This document shows positions 1 through 14,100 of a DNA stretch of 64,000 bases, in pieces (within the stretch, counting starts at the first letter, position 1; each line of letters opens with the position of its first letter). The notes beneath the pieces were generated by a model. That model was given only the letters and a program-made list of their open reading frames with translations, was not told the origin of the DNA and made no database searches. Origin of the DNA: Liolophura sinensis (lineage: Eukaryota > Mollusca > Polyplacophora > Chitonida > Chitonidae); the NCBI RefSeq assembly GCF_032854445.1, contig NC_088303.1, positions 4,471,501-4,535,500 on the forward strand, written 5' to 3'. Made by a program: the position numbers and the translations under genes.

Positions 1-239
1 AGGGCTTCATAAGTCCGGCTGTACCAAAACGCTACAGAATCCGACAGTCACTGTCAAAAACAAAGCACCTAATGAAAGAATGAATTTGGAGGTCACAAAA
101 CAAGCATTGACAGAAACACTGTAGACCAATCTACGCAGCAATGTATCAGTTTGAAATTCTTTTTTCAAGTCCGCCAACATACGACGGGGCCATATGCAGT
201 TATATGAAATGTATTCCAAACCCTTTCCTAAAACCCCAC

Positions 240-482
240 CGTAGAGTTAACAGTCATAAGTCCAGAATGCTCTGTCTAGAATCATAAGTCCAAATCCTCT
301 GTCCAGAATCATGCCCAGAACGCTCTGTCCAGAATCATAAGTCCAGAACGCTCTGTCCAGAATCATGTCCAGAACGCTCTGTCCAGAATCATAAGTCCAG
401 AACGCTCTATCCAGAATCATAAGTCCAGAACCCTCTGTCCAGAATCATAAGTCCAGAACCCTCTGTCCGGAGTCTGAAGTCG
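240..482. repeat. Minisatellite, about 28-bp unit
   Basis: About eight imperfect head-to-tail copies of a unit built around CATAAGTCCAGAACGCTCTG followed by TCCAGAAT. Some copies lack the CATAAG part, so unit length varies. No gene was seen between the window start and the vitellogenin promoter. Confidence 0.85.
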
Positions 483-1095
483 TGGATACTTTGATTAGCA
501 ATACCATTACTGGAGAGGTAACTGTTAGCAAATTTACAAGCAATTCAACAGTGTGACAACACGATAATTAGAGGCACTATTACAAAACTTGAAAGTATCT
601 GCTATCTGTGGTATGTATCTACAATCTGTTTTAAACAGGACCATAGTTAGTGACGCTATTACAAAAGTTAAAAGACACCTTTAAGTCGTATTTCATGTCA
701 TTGTTTTTTTTTAAATAAATCCTGACCGGGGTAAAAGGCTATAAAGTGATGACATTTACGAGAAAAGTTTGGAAAAACTGATGTACGATGCTTTGTGAAT
801 GTCTAGGATTAAATGGAGTTGCTTTCAACCTGGATAAGTCTGATCAACCATGTTAGATGGTGCAGATGATGAATTAAGTACTCCCAGATCTTTAGCATCC
901 ATTAACACAATAAAACAAGTCTTTACGTTTATAACTAGTCAGTTGTGAAATAAAACACTCTGTGGAATGAAATAATCCTAAAATGCACCAGGCATTGTGC
1001 AGACGATGAAAATGGCATTCTCATATCGCAACGGTTGCATGTCGGCTACATGGTATCTGAAAGGATGGAACAAATACAATAACTAAATCTGTTGA

Positions 1096-1212
1096 TTTAT
1101 TTATTTATTTGATTGGAGTTTTACGCCGTACTCAAGAATATCTCACTTATACGACGGCGGCCATCATTATGGTGGGTGTAAACCAGGCACAGCCCGGAGG
1201 GAAACCCATGAC
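1096..1212 (-). mobile_element. SINE family A fragment (3' part)
   Basis: Begins with the reverse-complemented TTTATTTATTTATTTGATTG tail and continues through the family A body (GTACTCAAGAATATCTCACT, ACGACGGCGG, CATTATGGTGGG) as far as the AACCCATGACCA segment. The tRNA-like head is missing. The rest of 500-2070 shows no gene. Confidence 0.8.
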
Positions 1213-2070
1213 CAGACGTTACGTCAATGATTATCGTTTACACAAGATAAGAGAGCCTTTATTGTGTGCGTAAAATGCCTGTTACATTAAGAAAAACGTG
1301 TCACGTGCATAAAACAACAGTTACATGGAGGCCAAAAGTTTTAAAGGATGAAGCGATTGGTCTTTGTTTTCGGGATTATGAAGCTATGCAAAACATTTCC
1401 ATCTTTCCACCTATCGCAGGATAACATTGTAAGTTATTTCCTTCCTTTATTAAACCATTTTTTGAAACAAAAAATTCTCGAAAACAATGCACAAATTTAA
1501 CTTAGTTTCAATCTAATTTACTCTTTTAAGTGTGTGTGCCGTGTTAACATTATTTTGCTTACATGGGAAGTCTTTGGTTAAAGCACAGTCTGTAACCTTT
1601 ATCAAGAGAGAATGAGGAAAGGTGGAACAGATGAGAAGAAGTTTTACAGATTGTGAAGAAAGTTAATTATTACGATTTACACGTTATCAATTTAACTATA
1701 TTTTACAAAATTAATTTACACTTTTCGGAGAGGAATGCTGCTGAATACATGTTCGAACTCAAATGACCAGTCACGGTGTAGGGCAGAGAGCCCTTAAGGC
1801 TGACACAATTAAAAAACAAAAGTGTATTTTTAGGCCACTGGCTGCGTACTTTCGGGTTGCATTATCGAAATACATATAATCCACGAATGCACCAAATATA
1901 AAAGCTGCACTCGGTGGACGCAGACGAACGCTCTGTTTCGGCGAACTTTGATTGTTGCAGTTTACCACTTGCCATTTTGTTTTCAAACATACGTAAATCC
2001 ATTTGTCAAAGAGATAACTTTTGATAAACAATGCTGCACGCAGTTGAACTGCTGGGGTGTAGTGAGCCGG

Positions 2071-2078
2071 TATAAATA
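2071..2078 (+). promoter_or_regulatory. TATA box of the vitellogenin gene
   Basis: A consensus TATAAATA lies 55 bp upstream of the vitellogenin ATG at 2126. It implies a transcription start near 2100 and a 5' leader of only about 25 nt. The spacing, and the signal peptide right after the ATG, support this as the core promoter. No hormone response element was identified by eye. Confidence 0.75.
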
Positions 2079-2125
2079 GAGCCCTGGTCGCCAACGGTCT
2101 CGCCAGGATACTTCGATTCACGACA

Positions 2126-2195
2126 ATGAACAAGTTCCTCCTCATAGCCCTGGTGGCTGGGGTTGCCCTGGCAACCAACCGACGGGAAATATACG
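2126..2195 (+). other. Vitellogenin exon 1: start codon and signal peptide
   Basis: The ATG at 2126 opens MNKFLLIALVAGVALA, a typical cleavable signal peptide with a basic n-region and small residues at -3/-1, followed by TNRREIY. The exon ends one base into a codon before GTAAGACA. Exon 2 is only 30 nt (3977-4006, after TTTTTACAG) and restores the frame into exon 3. No other in-frame ATG lies between the TATA box and this one. Confidence 0.92.
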
Positions 2196-5100
2196 GTAAG
2201 ACAAATTCCATATTATATCCTAGAAAACGTTTCATTAAGTAATTTGCTGAAACATATCCATTCGTCAGGAAAACTTCGGTCTAATAATTGAATCAAAAAC
2301 TAGATGAAAACTTTTTGTTGGCTTCTTCTACGTGATGAAATATTCTGCAACAAGAGGGTGTAGGTTGTTTACTATGCTCTAAGAATTACATGCAATGATC
2401 TTAAAAAAATTTCTGTCACCTCATAGAAAACCTTTTTTCTCTAAGTTTATTGAGGGTATAAATGTGATTAATAATATCAATTCCTAGAATGAATTGTTTT
2501 CTACCGTTTTCAGCATATAAATATAAAGTATAAACATGTTTACAGCAGGAACATGTGCTATATAGGATAGGGTGGTATTTCATATTTCCTCCATATTTAT
2601 CACTTATCGATGTTATTGACTTTTTATACATTTCATTTTCAAATCCATTATTACTAAATTAACCCTCAAGACGTTGGGTGCTCAATATTTCCATTTGACC
2701 ATGTTTTGCACGTTCGTTTGTTCGAAATTAATCTTATTTTTATCAGATATAAGTTGCAGGAATCTCAACAGGAAATATTGTCCCTTGGAATGTTTCGTTA
2801 TTATCCGAACTTTTGAATAATAAGGTGCCAACTGTAGGAATTTTGAAAATTTCTACACCTCTAAACAGTGAATACTTTGATTCTGACTAGTTTTTACTCT
2901 GCCAAACTACAAGTAAGCTCTAATCAGACAGCTTGCTTTATAGATATACGACCTTTTGTATCGTATAGATTTAATCTTTACATGCACGATTTGCCAAACA
3001 ATAGCATATACCAGGATAGTCAATTGTGTTTATTTTGATAGCTTACTAGAAATGTACTAAATGATCAAAAATCGTTAGAAGATTATGGTATTTAACTGAA
3101 TTTTATGGATTCGGAACTTTGGACGCCAACAAGCAAGTGACAATGTTTAAATGTTTTCCAGTGCCAGTGATTTGAAATGAATTCCGGGAATTTCATTAAT
3201 GCTAAAAGTTAGACGATGAACAGTTTTTCCTGCCATTACAATTTCCAGATAAGCTTCAGAAACGTGAGCTGGACTTGAACTCACCGCATTGGTGAGAGAC
3301 TCCTGGGAAATTGCAGAACGCCGGGGTGCAAATCACCTCGGCCACGCAGGTCTCCCGTAGTTGATATCAGAGTTAATCATATTTATATTTTTAAAATATC
3401 GTCGTATTTCAGATTAATTTAATGTCTTTGAATATAAACAGCAAAATTACACTCAAATAAATTTATTAGACATGCATTATTTTGAACACTATTATGCAAA
3501 GACGATATACTTGAAGAGGTGGCCATAAGCACCAACCATACAAAAATATTTCCTGAAAGAACAATCGAAAAAAATATTAAAGACCATATTTGCAAATAAC
3601 TTTTTACACTCTTCAATCTGATATTAGTATCACGTTTTCTACTCCTTTAGCAATAGTTCAGAAAAGGCAATTCTCTCTCTTCACGTCTGTGCGCAATTTC
3701 TTGTAACTGAGAAATGCTCTTTTTTTTCTTGTAACTGAGAAATGCTCTTTTTAATTGTCCATGCTATGTACAAAATGTAAACTTGGTTACAGCTGTTGAA
3801 ACGTTACGCTTTGTGTGGATGTAAAGTTAGTGATTCCCTGATTATGATAACTCTACTCACTAAAATCCCTCATTTATTTCATCATTTATGTCTCTTACTC
3901 ACACTCTTTCGGTGTGTTTCTGTCTTGTTACGAAAGTCTGCTCCCCGCTTGTTGTTGTTGATGTTTGTTTTTACAGAAAGCACTCTGTCTGAAGAAATCG
4001 AAACAGGTATATTCATTTTTCATTCACGATTTACAAACTTGACCAAGCTATGATCAAAGTATCTGACCAGGGGGAATACTATTGTCCACAAATTTCTTGA
4101 TTTGCTTGGTTATCTTGATTTGTATCTGCAGAGTGTATGTATTTTACAAAACATTTCGTATGTTATCTCTATGGGGATTTGGGGGTTTGTGTGGGGGTAT
4201 GTGTGAGAGGAGGTGTGTTTTCGAACGTTGTTAACATTCAGACATATAAATGTTATCATGAGTAGCTCTTGTAGTAATACTGATAATTAGACACACCTTG
4301 GAAAACCCTATCTAAAAGCAGATAGATTTGATTCCTGATTCAGCTTCGAATCAGTGGAAAATTGCCTGCATTTTAAGTTTCCTTTGACTTTTACAACTAT
4401 TAAAACTGCCTCAGTTCAGTTTATCTCAGTTACCCAGTCAGCGTATATAATGTGTATGTAACTGCGAGACCCCCATAAAGCCATAGCCTCATGTATATAT
4501 ATCCTTACAACCATACTGTATGCTGCAATCCATCAATCAATAAGAAAATATGTCGTCCTTTTCCAGCGTATAGAGCAGGCTCTTCTTACGTCTACAACTA
4601 TGAGACTCAGGTTGTCAACGGCCTCCCCTTGACGGCGCCCGTGTATTCCATTGTCAAGGTCAAATGCAAGGTCATCATGGAGTTCAAGACTGCCAGCAAA
4701 GTTGTCATGAAGGTATGATAATTTCTTTTGATTAGAAGTAATTTTTCTTTCAAGTTGATGAATACGTTAGATCACTGATGAAGGCAATATGTATATTTTT
4801 TTATTTATTTGATTGGTGTTTTACGGCGTACTCAAGAATATTTCACTTTTGGTGGGAGAAAAGCGGGCAGATCCCGGGGAAACCCACGGCCATCCGCAGG
4901 TTTCTGCCAGACCTTCCCACGTACGGCCTGAGAGGAAGCCAGCATGAGCTAACCATCTGAGCCACGGAGCCAATATGTATACTGACATTGCCGTGATTAG
5001 AGTTATAACCTTAGTTAAAAAATAGGCCTACATACCACTGACAACAACAAAAGACACTGAGCCCGGTGAAAGTTGAATGTTGGTAATTCATCTATCCCAT

Positions 5101-8100
5101 ACAGACGATGCTTACAAAGGGCTTTTTTATTTATTTATTTTCTGTTTTGTTTATGAGAAAGTTTTAAAATATATCACAGATGATACTTTGGAACTGAAAG
5201 ATGTTTTGTCTTTCTTACACAAATCATTCACTGAATGTAAGTGACCCTAACAAGAGCTTGATGAGCATACGTAAATCTTCAATTCGAATCTCACACCAAC
5301 CCGTTTACCAACTCTCATACTTTTGTTTGACTGCTATCCTCTCATATTGCATAGAGTTTGCCATCAATCAATCCAGCGAGTTATCATTAATAAAGGGCTA
5401 AATTAACAACTATTTGAATCGATTGCTATTTTGAACTTAATGACAGATTGATGGCGTCACTTTGCATAAGCTGAATGGCAGGGTGGAGGCCGTCGACCCG
5501 ACCAATGAGATCGTGCCAGATGAGGTATTAGTACCAATCACGGACGACGACACTGCCATCATCGAACGTGCGCTTACATTGCCGGTGAAGTTCAGGTAGG
5601 TGTGACACCAAGGCAATTGTAGCCATCCGCCGGATTGTGTTTATTTATTTATTTATTTTTATTCATTTTCTTTCAATTTCTTTCTTTATTTATTTATCTT
5701 TGGGATTATATTTTTACCTGCTTATTTCATTTTTTTCATACGATATGTAAACAGCATAAAATCCCTTTTCAGTTATGCCTGACATGAGTTTTTTTTTACA
5801 ATCGTCTGTGCATGTAACGTTATAGAAAGCTCTCCAACAGGTACACGAATGGCTTCGTCAGCGGAATCGTTTGCGAATCGGAGGATCCCGAATGGTCTGT
5901 TAACTTCAAGAAGGGTTGTCTGGGCTTGCTCCAGGTGAACTTGGAGAAGTCAAAGCTGATTGAAGCCAGTGAGCCGGTTTACACGGAGGACTACTCCGGT
6001 GTGACCGTTAACGAGGCCTACACTGTTATGGAGGTAAGATGAAGCAGTATACAACAGTTCAGATGTATTCATCGCCAAGTCTCAAATGCGAAGTTTTACC
6101 TCAAAACAGACGGCACTAGACCAATTCTTATATCCCACATATAGTTTAAAAATAATACTTCTTTATTATCAATAAGCGAGATATCACACTCAGAAAATCG
6201 AATGCGTAGCCATGTATCAATTTTTGACTAAACTCAAGCATGAGTTATTTCTACAACCCAAAAGGGCGACTGTTTCCGCTCACCTTACTTGAACCCGGAC
6301 CCTGTTTTGCCGTTTAATCGTATGAACGTGAGGGAGGCAACGTGCGACGCACAACAGTGTTTTCGGTTTGTCTATCATAGCGTGTATTTATTTGATTAAA
6401 CAGCCCTTTTCGATCTGCTTTGGTTTCCAGACAAGCCCTGCTGGTGAGTGTGCATGCACATATATCGTGGAGGAGAACGGCGGAGAGGCTGGCGAGGGAA
6501 AAACCATCGAGGTGACCAAAGTCAGGAACTTCGAGGACTGTCTAGAGAGACCGACCTTCTACCACGACAACCTCGGAACAAAGCCTTGTGCAAAGTGTGA
6601 CGCTGTGCCCGTGAGTCGGATCTTCTCCTTCCGCTGTTCTCTCTACAGCAACGCTGAATCATTCATATGGCTAGAAAGTCTAACAGAGATTTACAGATGT
6701 TTAATTTACTATATACTCGGTTTACATATAAATAATGCAATTTATTTTCTAACTTGCTGTAAGGCCTTAGATGTTTTTGTGGGTGGTTTATTCAAATTAG
6801 ATTCATAAACTTAGGATTCTATCTTCCAAGATTTAGAAACGTACATATCTGCAACTTCTAACTTGCTTTATGACATCAGATATCATCAGGGGTAATATAA
6901 TCACACTTGGTTCATAAACTTTATTGTTCTTGGGGTTTCCATGTTCTATCTTGGTTTATAACACTAGTAGCCCTAATGGATGTTCCACGTTCTCACCGCG
7001 TTTATAACTATACATGGCCTTGGGTGTTCCATTATTGTAGTATTTACCTTCATAAAATAATTTGTATAATGTGTGACATGCCTAACACTTATTTGACCAC
7101 AGTGTGATCGAGAGCTATTAACCCTAACAACAATAAACACCTTAGCCAAAGACACTTTCACCCTGGACAGCTTTCTGTACAAGTTTGAAATCGTATTATA
7201 TTTTAGAACCGTCATTATATATATTTATTCCAACTCTGATGCACGAATACTCAGTATCGTAGAAGTAACAATGACCGTATAAACGCTATGCTACTTTCGT
7301 TTATCGTATAACCATTTTTTTACTCCTGGGAACAGAAAAAACGTAAGTTCACAGCCGATGTGATCCTGCTCTCCTTTATGAATAGGCCAGAAGATGTTGA
7401 AAAAGACTGACAGATATATAGCTTGATAGGGTTAAAATAGACCATTTACGGCACTACGACGCGTCTTTCACGATAAAAGGTACTAGAAATATGACTTACG
7501 AAGTTTTTTGAAAGTGACCCAAGCTCTCTACAAGGGAAGCAATTTTTGTAACAGCAATGCCCTCTACCTGTTTGAATAACAACACAACAGATTTAAAAAA
7601 AAACCAATACAAATGAATAATCATAGTTGGTATTATTATGCGAGTAGGCAGAAGGCCCTGCTATTACAGAAAGATTTCCTTCCCTTTGCAGAAGGTTGGT
7701 GAGCCCCATTGCTGCGCCTAAAATCAGGCTCATGTTATAAGACAACCATCTTAACCACCTCCATTCTTGAAATCATGAAAAACCTATTCTTAATTGACAG
7801 TAAACTTTGAAAAAATTAATTTCAATTAATTATTGACTTTAAACCTTGAAAGAATCCGTTCTTCATTTCCATTATTTTCATCACCGAAGAAAAAGCCTCT
7901 TGAAGCGAGGAGTGAAGTTAACATGGTACTGACCGGTAGTAGAGAGCAATTCTTCATCCAGACGGCGATCTGTGAGAGCAGCTACATATTGACAACACGA
8001 GAAAGGGCTAACGGATACGCTGCCACCTTTGTGAAGTAAGCCTGGGTACCTGACACCTCTACTCCACCAGTTGTGTATTCTCAAAATTCCTCAGTGTTTA

Positions 8101-11100
8101 TAGTGATTATGACTGTAAAAGAAAGGTTCCAGTGTGGAACCTTTGACCTCTTTCGCAGAGGATTGTGGGTCTTTACCTGACTGATTTTATTACCTCTTAA
8201 ATAATCGTTAAATAATATCCAATAAACTTCACTAAAAAAACAGATTCATGCTGATGGTTTATACTTTTGATGATACTCATTGGTATTGAGAGTTACAAGT
8301 TTGCGAAGCTTACGTTACCGGCGGTAAAAATATTCAAATTTATGTTACTAGCCGTTACTCGGTATTCAAAATTGGTAGCAGACATAAACTATTTACACTT
8401 ATATTACTGGTTGTAACTATTCAAATCGCGCCATAATCGGAATATTATTATTATTGCATCTTCACTAGACATCTGATCATTACTGGTCTTTAGGTCTGTC
8501 AGCTACTTGGGATGGCGACTCCGACGTCTAAAAAGGTTCATTCACTATTCCGGTTTCTTCTATTCACAAACCCTACCACCGTCATTTGAGTGACAAATGC
8601 TTGTCTACCGCATTAAAACGCCACTCACTTATATGAATCAATCAACCTTTCACTATTATCCATCCAGGTATTTACATGTGAAATGTAGTTTTTTTTTTAC
8701 TCAGAAGACATAAAAAACCAATGGAAGATCCTTTGTTACATATGGTTTACAATCTGTCTTAATGTTTTGGGTATACTTCTCGTAAACTTATGAATAGAGT
8801 GTTCAAGAATGAACGACGCATGGATGAATCGCCACCTGATAAATCCCCTGTACCTCAAAGTGGGCTAGTTACGCTGGACTGTCGATAATTACAAAAGAAG
8901 CAACAGAACTTTATTTAGGGATGACACCAAGTCTAAAGTTAATGTTCATCACAGCATCTGATGTCATCACCATGTACAACGTGTGTGTTTCTCTTTGTCA
9001 GTGTATAATGTCAGCTCCAACTGTTCAAACTTGTTCACAGTCAGACCTTGGAGTTTGTATCTTCGGGCGGTGTCAGAGCTGCTATTCCGGAACCTGGAGT
9101 CCCTGAGGAATGTCCCGAGGGTCTTAAGGCCATTGTGGGTGAGGTGGTAAGGCGAGATAAAATGCTGATTGCCGAGGACTCCATTCCCTTAACCCCCAGG
9201 GAGATTCGTGAAGCAGAGGAAGAAACAGTAAGAACAGAGGAAGAATCCAAGATGTTCATCAAAGAGGTTTGTTTTTCTCATCGGCTGATCGGTGAAAATA
9301 GTAAGGGAACTATCCAAAGTCTAAGCTAAAACAACAGCAAAAGTCATATCCCCAAGGGCCATGCAGTTTCACTAACTCCGAAAAAGTTACATTCACAAAT
9401 GATGATTGATGGGAGTCATTTATTTGGATTATAAGCGATACTGGTCCATCCGTTTTCAACTTTAGTTCCTTTTTTTATCTGTTTGGCTAATCTTAATTCT
9501 GGTATACGTCAGCTAACTAGAGAAAATGATTATTTTGTATATCATAAGCCCTGTGTTTCGTCTTACCAGGCAATCGGTGCACTCCGTGCTGTGGCCATCG
9601 ACTTTGCAGAAGGCATCACGGAGGAAGGCCCCTCCATCAGCATGATTGCTGGAGACATTCTCCGATCTGGAACTTACGAAGAATTGAAAACCATCTGGAT
9701 GAAGTTTAACGGACCTGAAGAGGAAGTGGAGAATACTGGACTTCCGATGCGAAGAAGAACTTTGATTCGTGAACGCCTTGTTGAGGAAGTGGAGGAAGTT
9801 GAAATGGGGCCGACTGAAGATGGAATCAGGTAGGTGCAAACGTGGAATTTCTATCCACTCGTATAAAGAATGCAATTCATTCCTTTGGGTCCTATGCTAA
9901 GATTAATCACATTAAGTAAAGTTTCTTGACTCAAAGATCCCTTCCTTCTTTTTCCAAAATCAAAATATATCTTGCATATAGGTTTTCTGTTTAATATGAC
10001 ACATTGGGACATAAAGGTAGCCGTGGAATCCTTTGTCTGCGATAAGATATCACGTCCCAATGCATTTGCCCCGTGAAGAGAGCGTACGATCTTGTTATCA
10101 AGGAATTAGCATCGAGTGAGAAATTATGTGCGATACATTCACATAGAATATGGGCTGAAATAAATAAAATTAACCTTCACAAAATTTTACTTTTTATTCT
10201 TTAAATTACGTATAAAGAAAGGTCAAAATATTGCTGGATTAAATTAAGAAGCAATTAAGAAGCATTGTGATAAGAAGCACCCAACAAACTGAATATTGTC
10301 CAGTATAGAAATTATATCTGCTATAACATGAATTAACGGATTCATTTTGTCCAGGTACTCACCCACAAATCTCAGCGTTGTAGGCCTATGGGAATGTCTT
10401 ACTAGTGATTGGTATTTGTTTTCAGACAGACACTGTGGCATCTGCTGCCTTATGTTGGAACCGTTCCGGCCGTTAAGGTTGTTTGCGAGGCAATTCGGGA
10501 GAAACATATGCCTGAGTACTTCATCAACTATCACGTCTTCCCCTTGTTGGCCATGGGCGCCGAGCCTGTGCCTGAGATTCTTGAACTTATTCTGGTATGT
10601 TTGCGCAGTCTTTTTGTTTTGTTAGGTCTTTACAGGAAGGAAAAGAAAAATGAAACGCTACGTGGGTATGTCATCAATTAGTCACCCCGCCAGTCACCCC
10701 GTCAGTCACCAATCAGTCACCTCGTCAGTCACCCGTCATTCACCCCGTCAGTCATCCGTCAGTGACCCCGTCAGTGACCTTTCAGTCACCCGTCAGTCAC
10801 CCCGTGAGTGACCCCGTCAGTCATCCGTCAGTCGCCCCGTCAGTCACCTGTCAGTCACCCCGTCAGTCACCCCGTCAGTCACCCGTCAGTCACCCCGTCA
10901 GTCACCCGTCAGTCACCCCGTCACTAATCCCGTCAGTCACCCATCAGTCATCCCGTCAGTCTCCAGTCAATTACCCCGTCAGTCACCCGCTGCACACCAC
11001 AATGTGTAACCGGCATGAGGATAACAACTAGGCCCATTTCTGAGGATAACACTTTCAATAGAGTAAGAAATTTAACACTTCACAAAATTTTTTAGAATTT

Positions 11101-14100
11101 TTATCAGCTCATTAATATTATCTTAAGACAAAATGTCTAAATGGTCGGCTTACAATACAATTGTTATGTAAGGTTTTAAATTTTGTTGACTTTAATGAGA
11201 AATGACTTTGTGGAATTAATTGGTGCCTGTGCTGTAGTTTTAAGTCCACACCTTATACGTAATAGTTTTGCTGCAGTCCGTGGCTCAGAGCGAGGAGATC
11301 CACACCCGTACAAGCCGGCGCAGCGCATGGCTTTGTGTCGGTACACTGCTCAATCGCATGGACGTCACCTACACGGACAAATACGAGGAGCTCAGAGAAC
11401 GAGTAGAGAAGGCTCAGGTGATCCTTGCCACTGAGGAGAGGGGCAAACCTAGGCGACAACTGGAGGAGATCGCAGAGCGCACCCACATGATGAAGGAAGC
11501 CATAGCAGCCACCGTGAAAAGTGTTACGAAAGTCGCCATAGAGGTATATATTTATATAATGTCTTCAACATCTGAAATCAAATCAGCCGTGTAGTTGTTA
11601 AACAGTGAGAATAGGTTATGGTAATCTTGTGTTTCCCATGATATATCTCTGGTTTAGTTAGCTGCAAGGACTTAAGGTTAAGAGCTGTGTAAAGTCCATG
11701 ATATATCTCTAGTTTAGTCAGCTGCAAGGACTTAAGGTTGAGCTGTGTAAAGTCCATGATATACCTCTAGTTTAGTCAGCTGCAAGGACTTAGAGTTAAC
11801 AGCTGTGTAAAGTCCATGATATACCTCTACTTTAGTCAGCTGCAAGGACTTAAGATTAAGAGCTGTGTAAAGGACGCGGGTATTGTTCTTGCAACTGATG
11901 TTGTAGTAAGTAACAACTATCAAACTAGTCCACTCCCCAAAACGCCTAGGAACAGTTCCTACGCAGAAATCTTAGGCGCTGTATCCCTCCAAAAGACTTA
12001 ATGAGCTTTTAGACCATAAATATATGAATGAATGGATGACTGTCGCTTAACGCCTCTTTTACAATATTATTTATTTGTTTATTTATTTGTTTGGTGTTTT
12101 ATGCCGTACTCAAGAATATTTCACTTACACGACGGCGGCCAGCATTATGGTGGAAGGAAAACTCACGACAATCTGCAGGCTTCTGGCAGACCTTCCCACG
12201 ACGAAGCCAGCATGAGCTCTTTTACAATATTAAACCATGCCGTGAAGGAGACAGTAGCATAACTCAGTGTCCCGACGTTAATATTGTGTATAAAATTTCA
12301 TTTTGCGCATGTCAACCAGGTTCCTCTTTTGTTTTGTTTTAGTATAGTCTACAGAATTATTGCACTTATTAATAAGCTTTTTAGTTCACGTACAATGGAG
12401 GTTACCGGAGTAAATAATGCCCCCCCCCCCCGACCATCAGCTTATTGTATAACATTTATCTCATAAAACGGTTATTACAAACAAAACGATGAGATTCGGC
12501 AATGAAAACTTGGAATTTGTGTCACTCACAGACAATTACATTGTGTTTGATACAATACTACACTCCCGCTGACAGGCTTTGACGGAACTTCTGAAGACCT
12601 CAGACGAAGAAGGAAAAATCACGGCCTTGAAGACGATAGGAAATGCTGGAATAGAGGAGATGATGCCTGAAGTGGTCGCATGCATTGCAAACGGCGAGCT
12701 TCCAGTAATCATCCGACAGCAAGCCGTGTACAGCTTGCGAAGAATTGCCGAAGAAATCCCTAAAGAGGTACATGTAATACTATCTCGTAAACTTCCTGAA
12801 GTCATGTCACTTTCGATGTTGTTACTAAATATAGATAGATATGGTTTTAATGTTTGACGAGGCCTTCGTTACTGGTAAGACTTATTTGTTTGTCGTGGGT
12901 CGACCAGCTCTGGTCTACTATGGTGTTCTGATCCAGGTGTAGCTTTATGTCAAGGTATGGAAGTGTCTTTCGATCTGGTCTCCGTCCACAGTCTGTACTG
13001 TGCCTAGATCTCAGCAATTCTGTATTGTTTACCCAAACGTTATTTTCAAAGACTTAATCTCAGCTACTCTTCAGTTGTTTCCTTGAAGCTTTTTGTAATA
13101 TATTTGGGAATCAAGATATTTTCCAGGCTCTTTTTCCTCAAGATATGTAAAACTGATTGTAAGTACTTATTGTAATATACTATGCAGCATTAAACTGTCT
13201 GTGCTATTCTACGTTTTGTATGTGCTCTTCCACGTTTTGTCTGTGCTATTCCATAGTTTATCTCCGCAGTTGCACGTTTTGTCTGTGCTATTGCCCGCTT
13301 GTTCCGTGCACGTTCTGTATTGTTTCTCGCTCTGTCTAGGTTATGGAGGTTTTACTTCCCGTCTTCCTGGACGATGATGAGGACGAACTCGTGCGTATTG
13401 CTGCCTTCACTACCATCCTGAAGTGCGACCCACCAGCGCCTTATCTCTACATGATCGCCCGCTCTCTGGATGACGAGGAGAATCCTCTGGTGGGATCTTA
13501 CGTCTATTCTTACCTCACTGGATTGTCCAACACAACGTACCCTTGCTTCCGGTCCTTGTAAGTATACCCTGAACCGGATTCCATATTGTTCACTAACTGA
13601 CGTGATAGAGCACAGGGTGGTTTGCTGACACGTTTTACTTGTTTCGCTAATTTGTGCGCGCATGAGTACTGTCTGCCTGTATGTCTGTCTGTGTGTATGG
13701 GATTGGGTACCAATGCAAAAAATGGATACAACACAACATTTTCTCAACATGTAGCAACCCTGACCTCAAAATTGTAATAATAAACTTGCCTAATCTCAAA
13801 TTGACTTTGAGAACTTCATAGCTTGTGAACTAATTCTAAGTTATTTCACAAAGTTCATTAGCCTTTGCTTAGTATCAACATCGATAATTTTCTCAAATGC
13901 TCACATCCAATCCTACATCCGTACACCACGTTTTGTAAGTAGAGGTTTTGAATTAGAGAAAAAAACAAACAAATAAAGCTTGTAATACAAAAGAAAACAA
14001 GAAGTTTTCACTTAAGCCATGGCAAGAAGTTGTATGAGTGGATCAAACCGGAGTGCCCGTAGTAAAGCACAGACCTGTAACACGTTAATGGTAAGCTTTC

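Larger units (their letters stand above)
3977..13557 (+). other. Vitellogenin lipoprotein N-terminal module (exons 2-13)
   Basis: Exons 2-13 encode roughly residues 24-748. The N-terminal beta-barrel part has YRAGSSYVYNYET, IDGVTLHKLNGRVEAVD and cysteine-bearing SPAGECACTY with NFEDCLERPTFY. The helical part has QTLWHLLPYVGT, YFINYHVFPLLAMGA and HEAT-like stretches ending in NPLVGSYVYSYLTG. These match the vitellogenin/apoB/MTP N-terminal family, which binds the receptor and lines the lipid cavity. The first and last residues of the domain are estimates. Confidence 0.85.

Noticed and set aside
10762-11031. 89-codon Ser/Pro/Val-rich ORF
   Set aside because: Product of the CAGTCACCC minisatellite inside vitellogenin intron 10.
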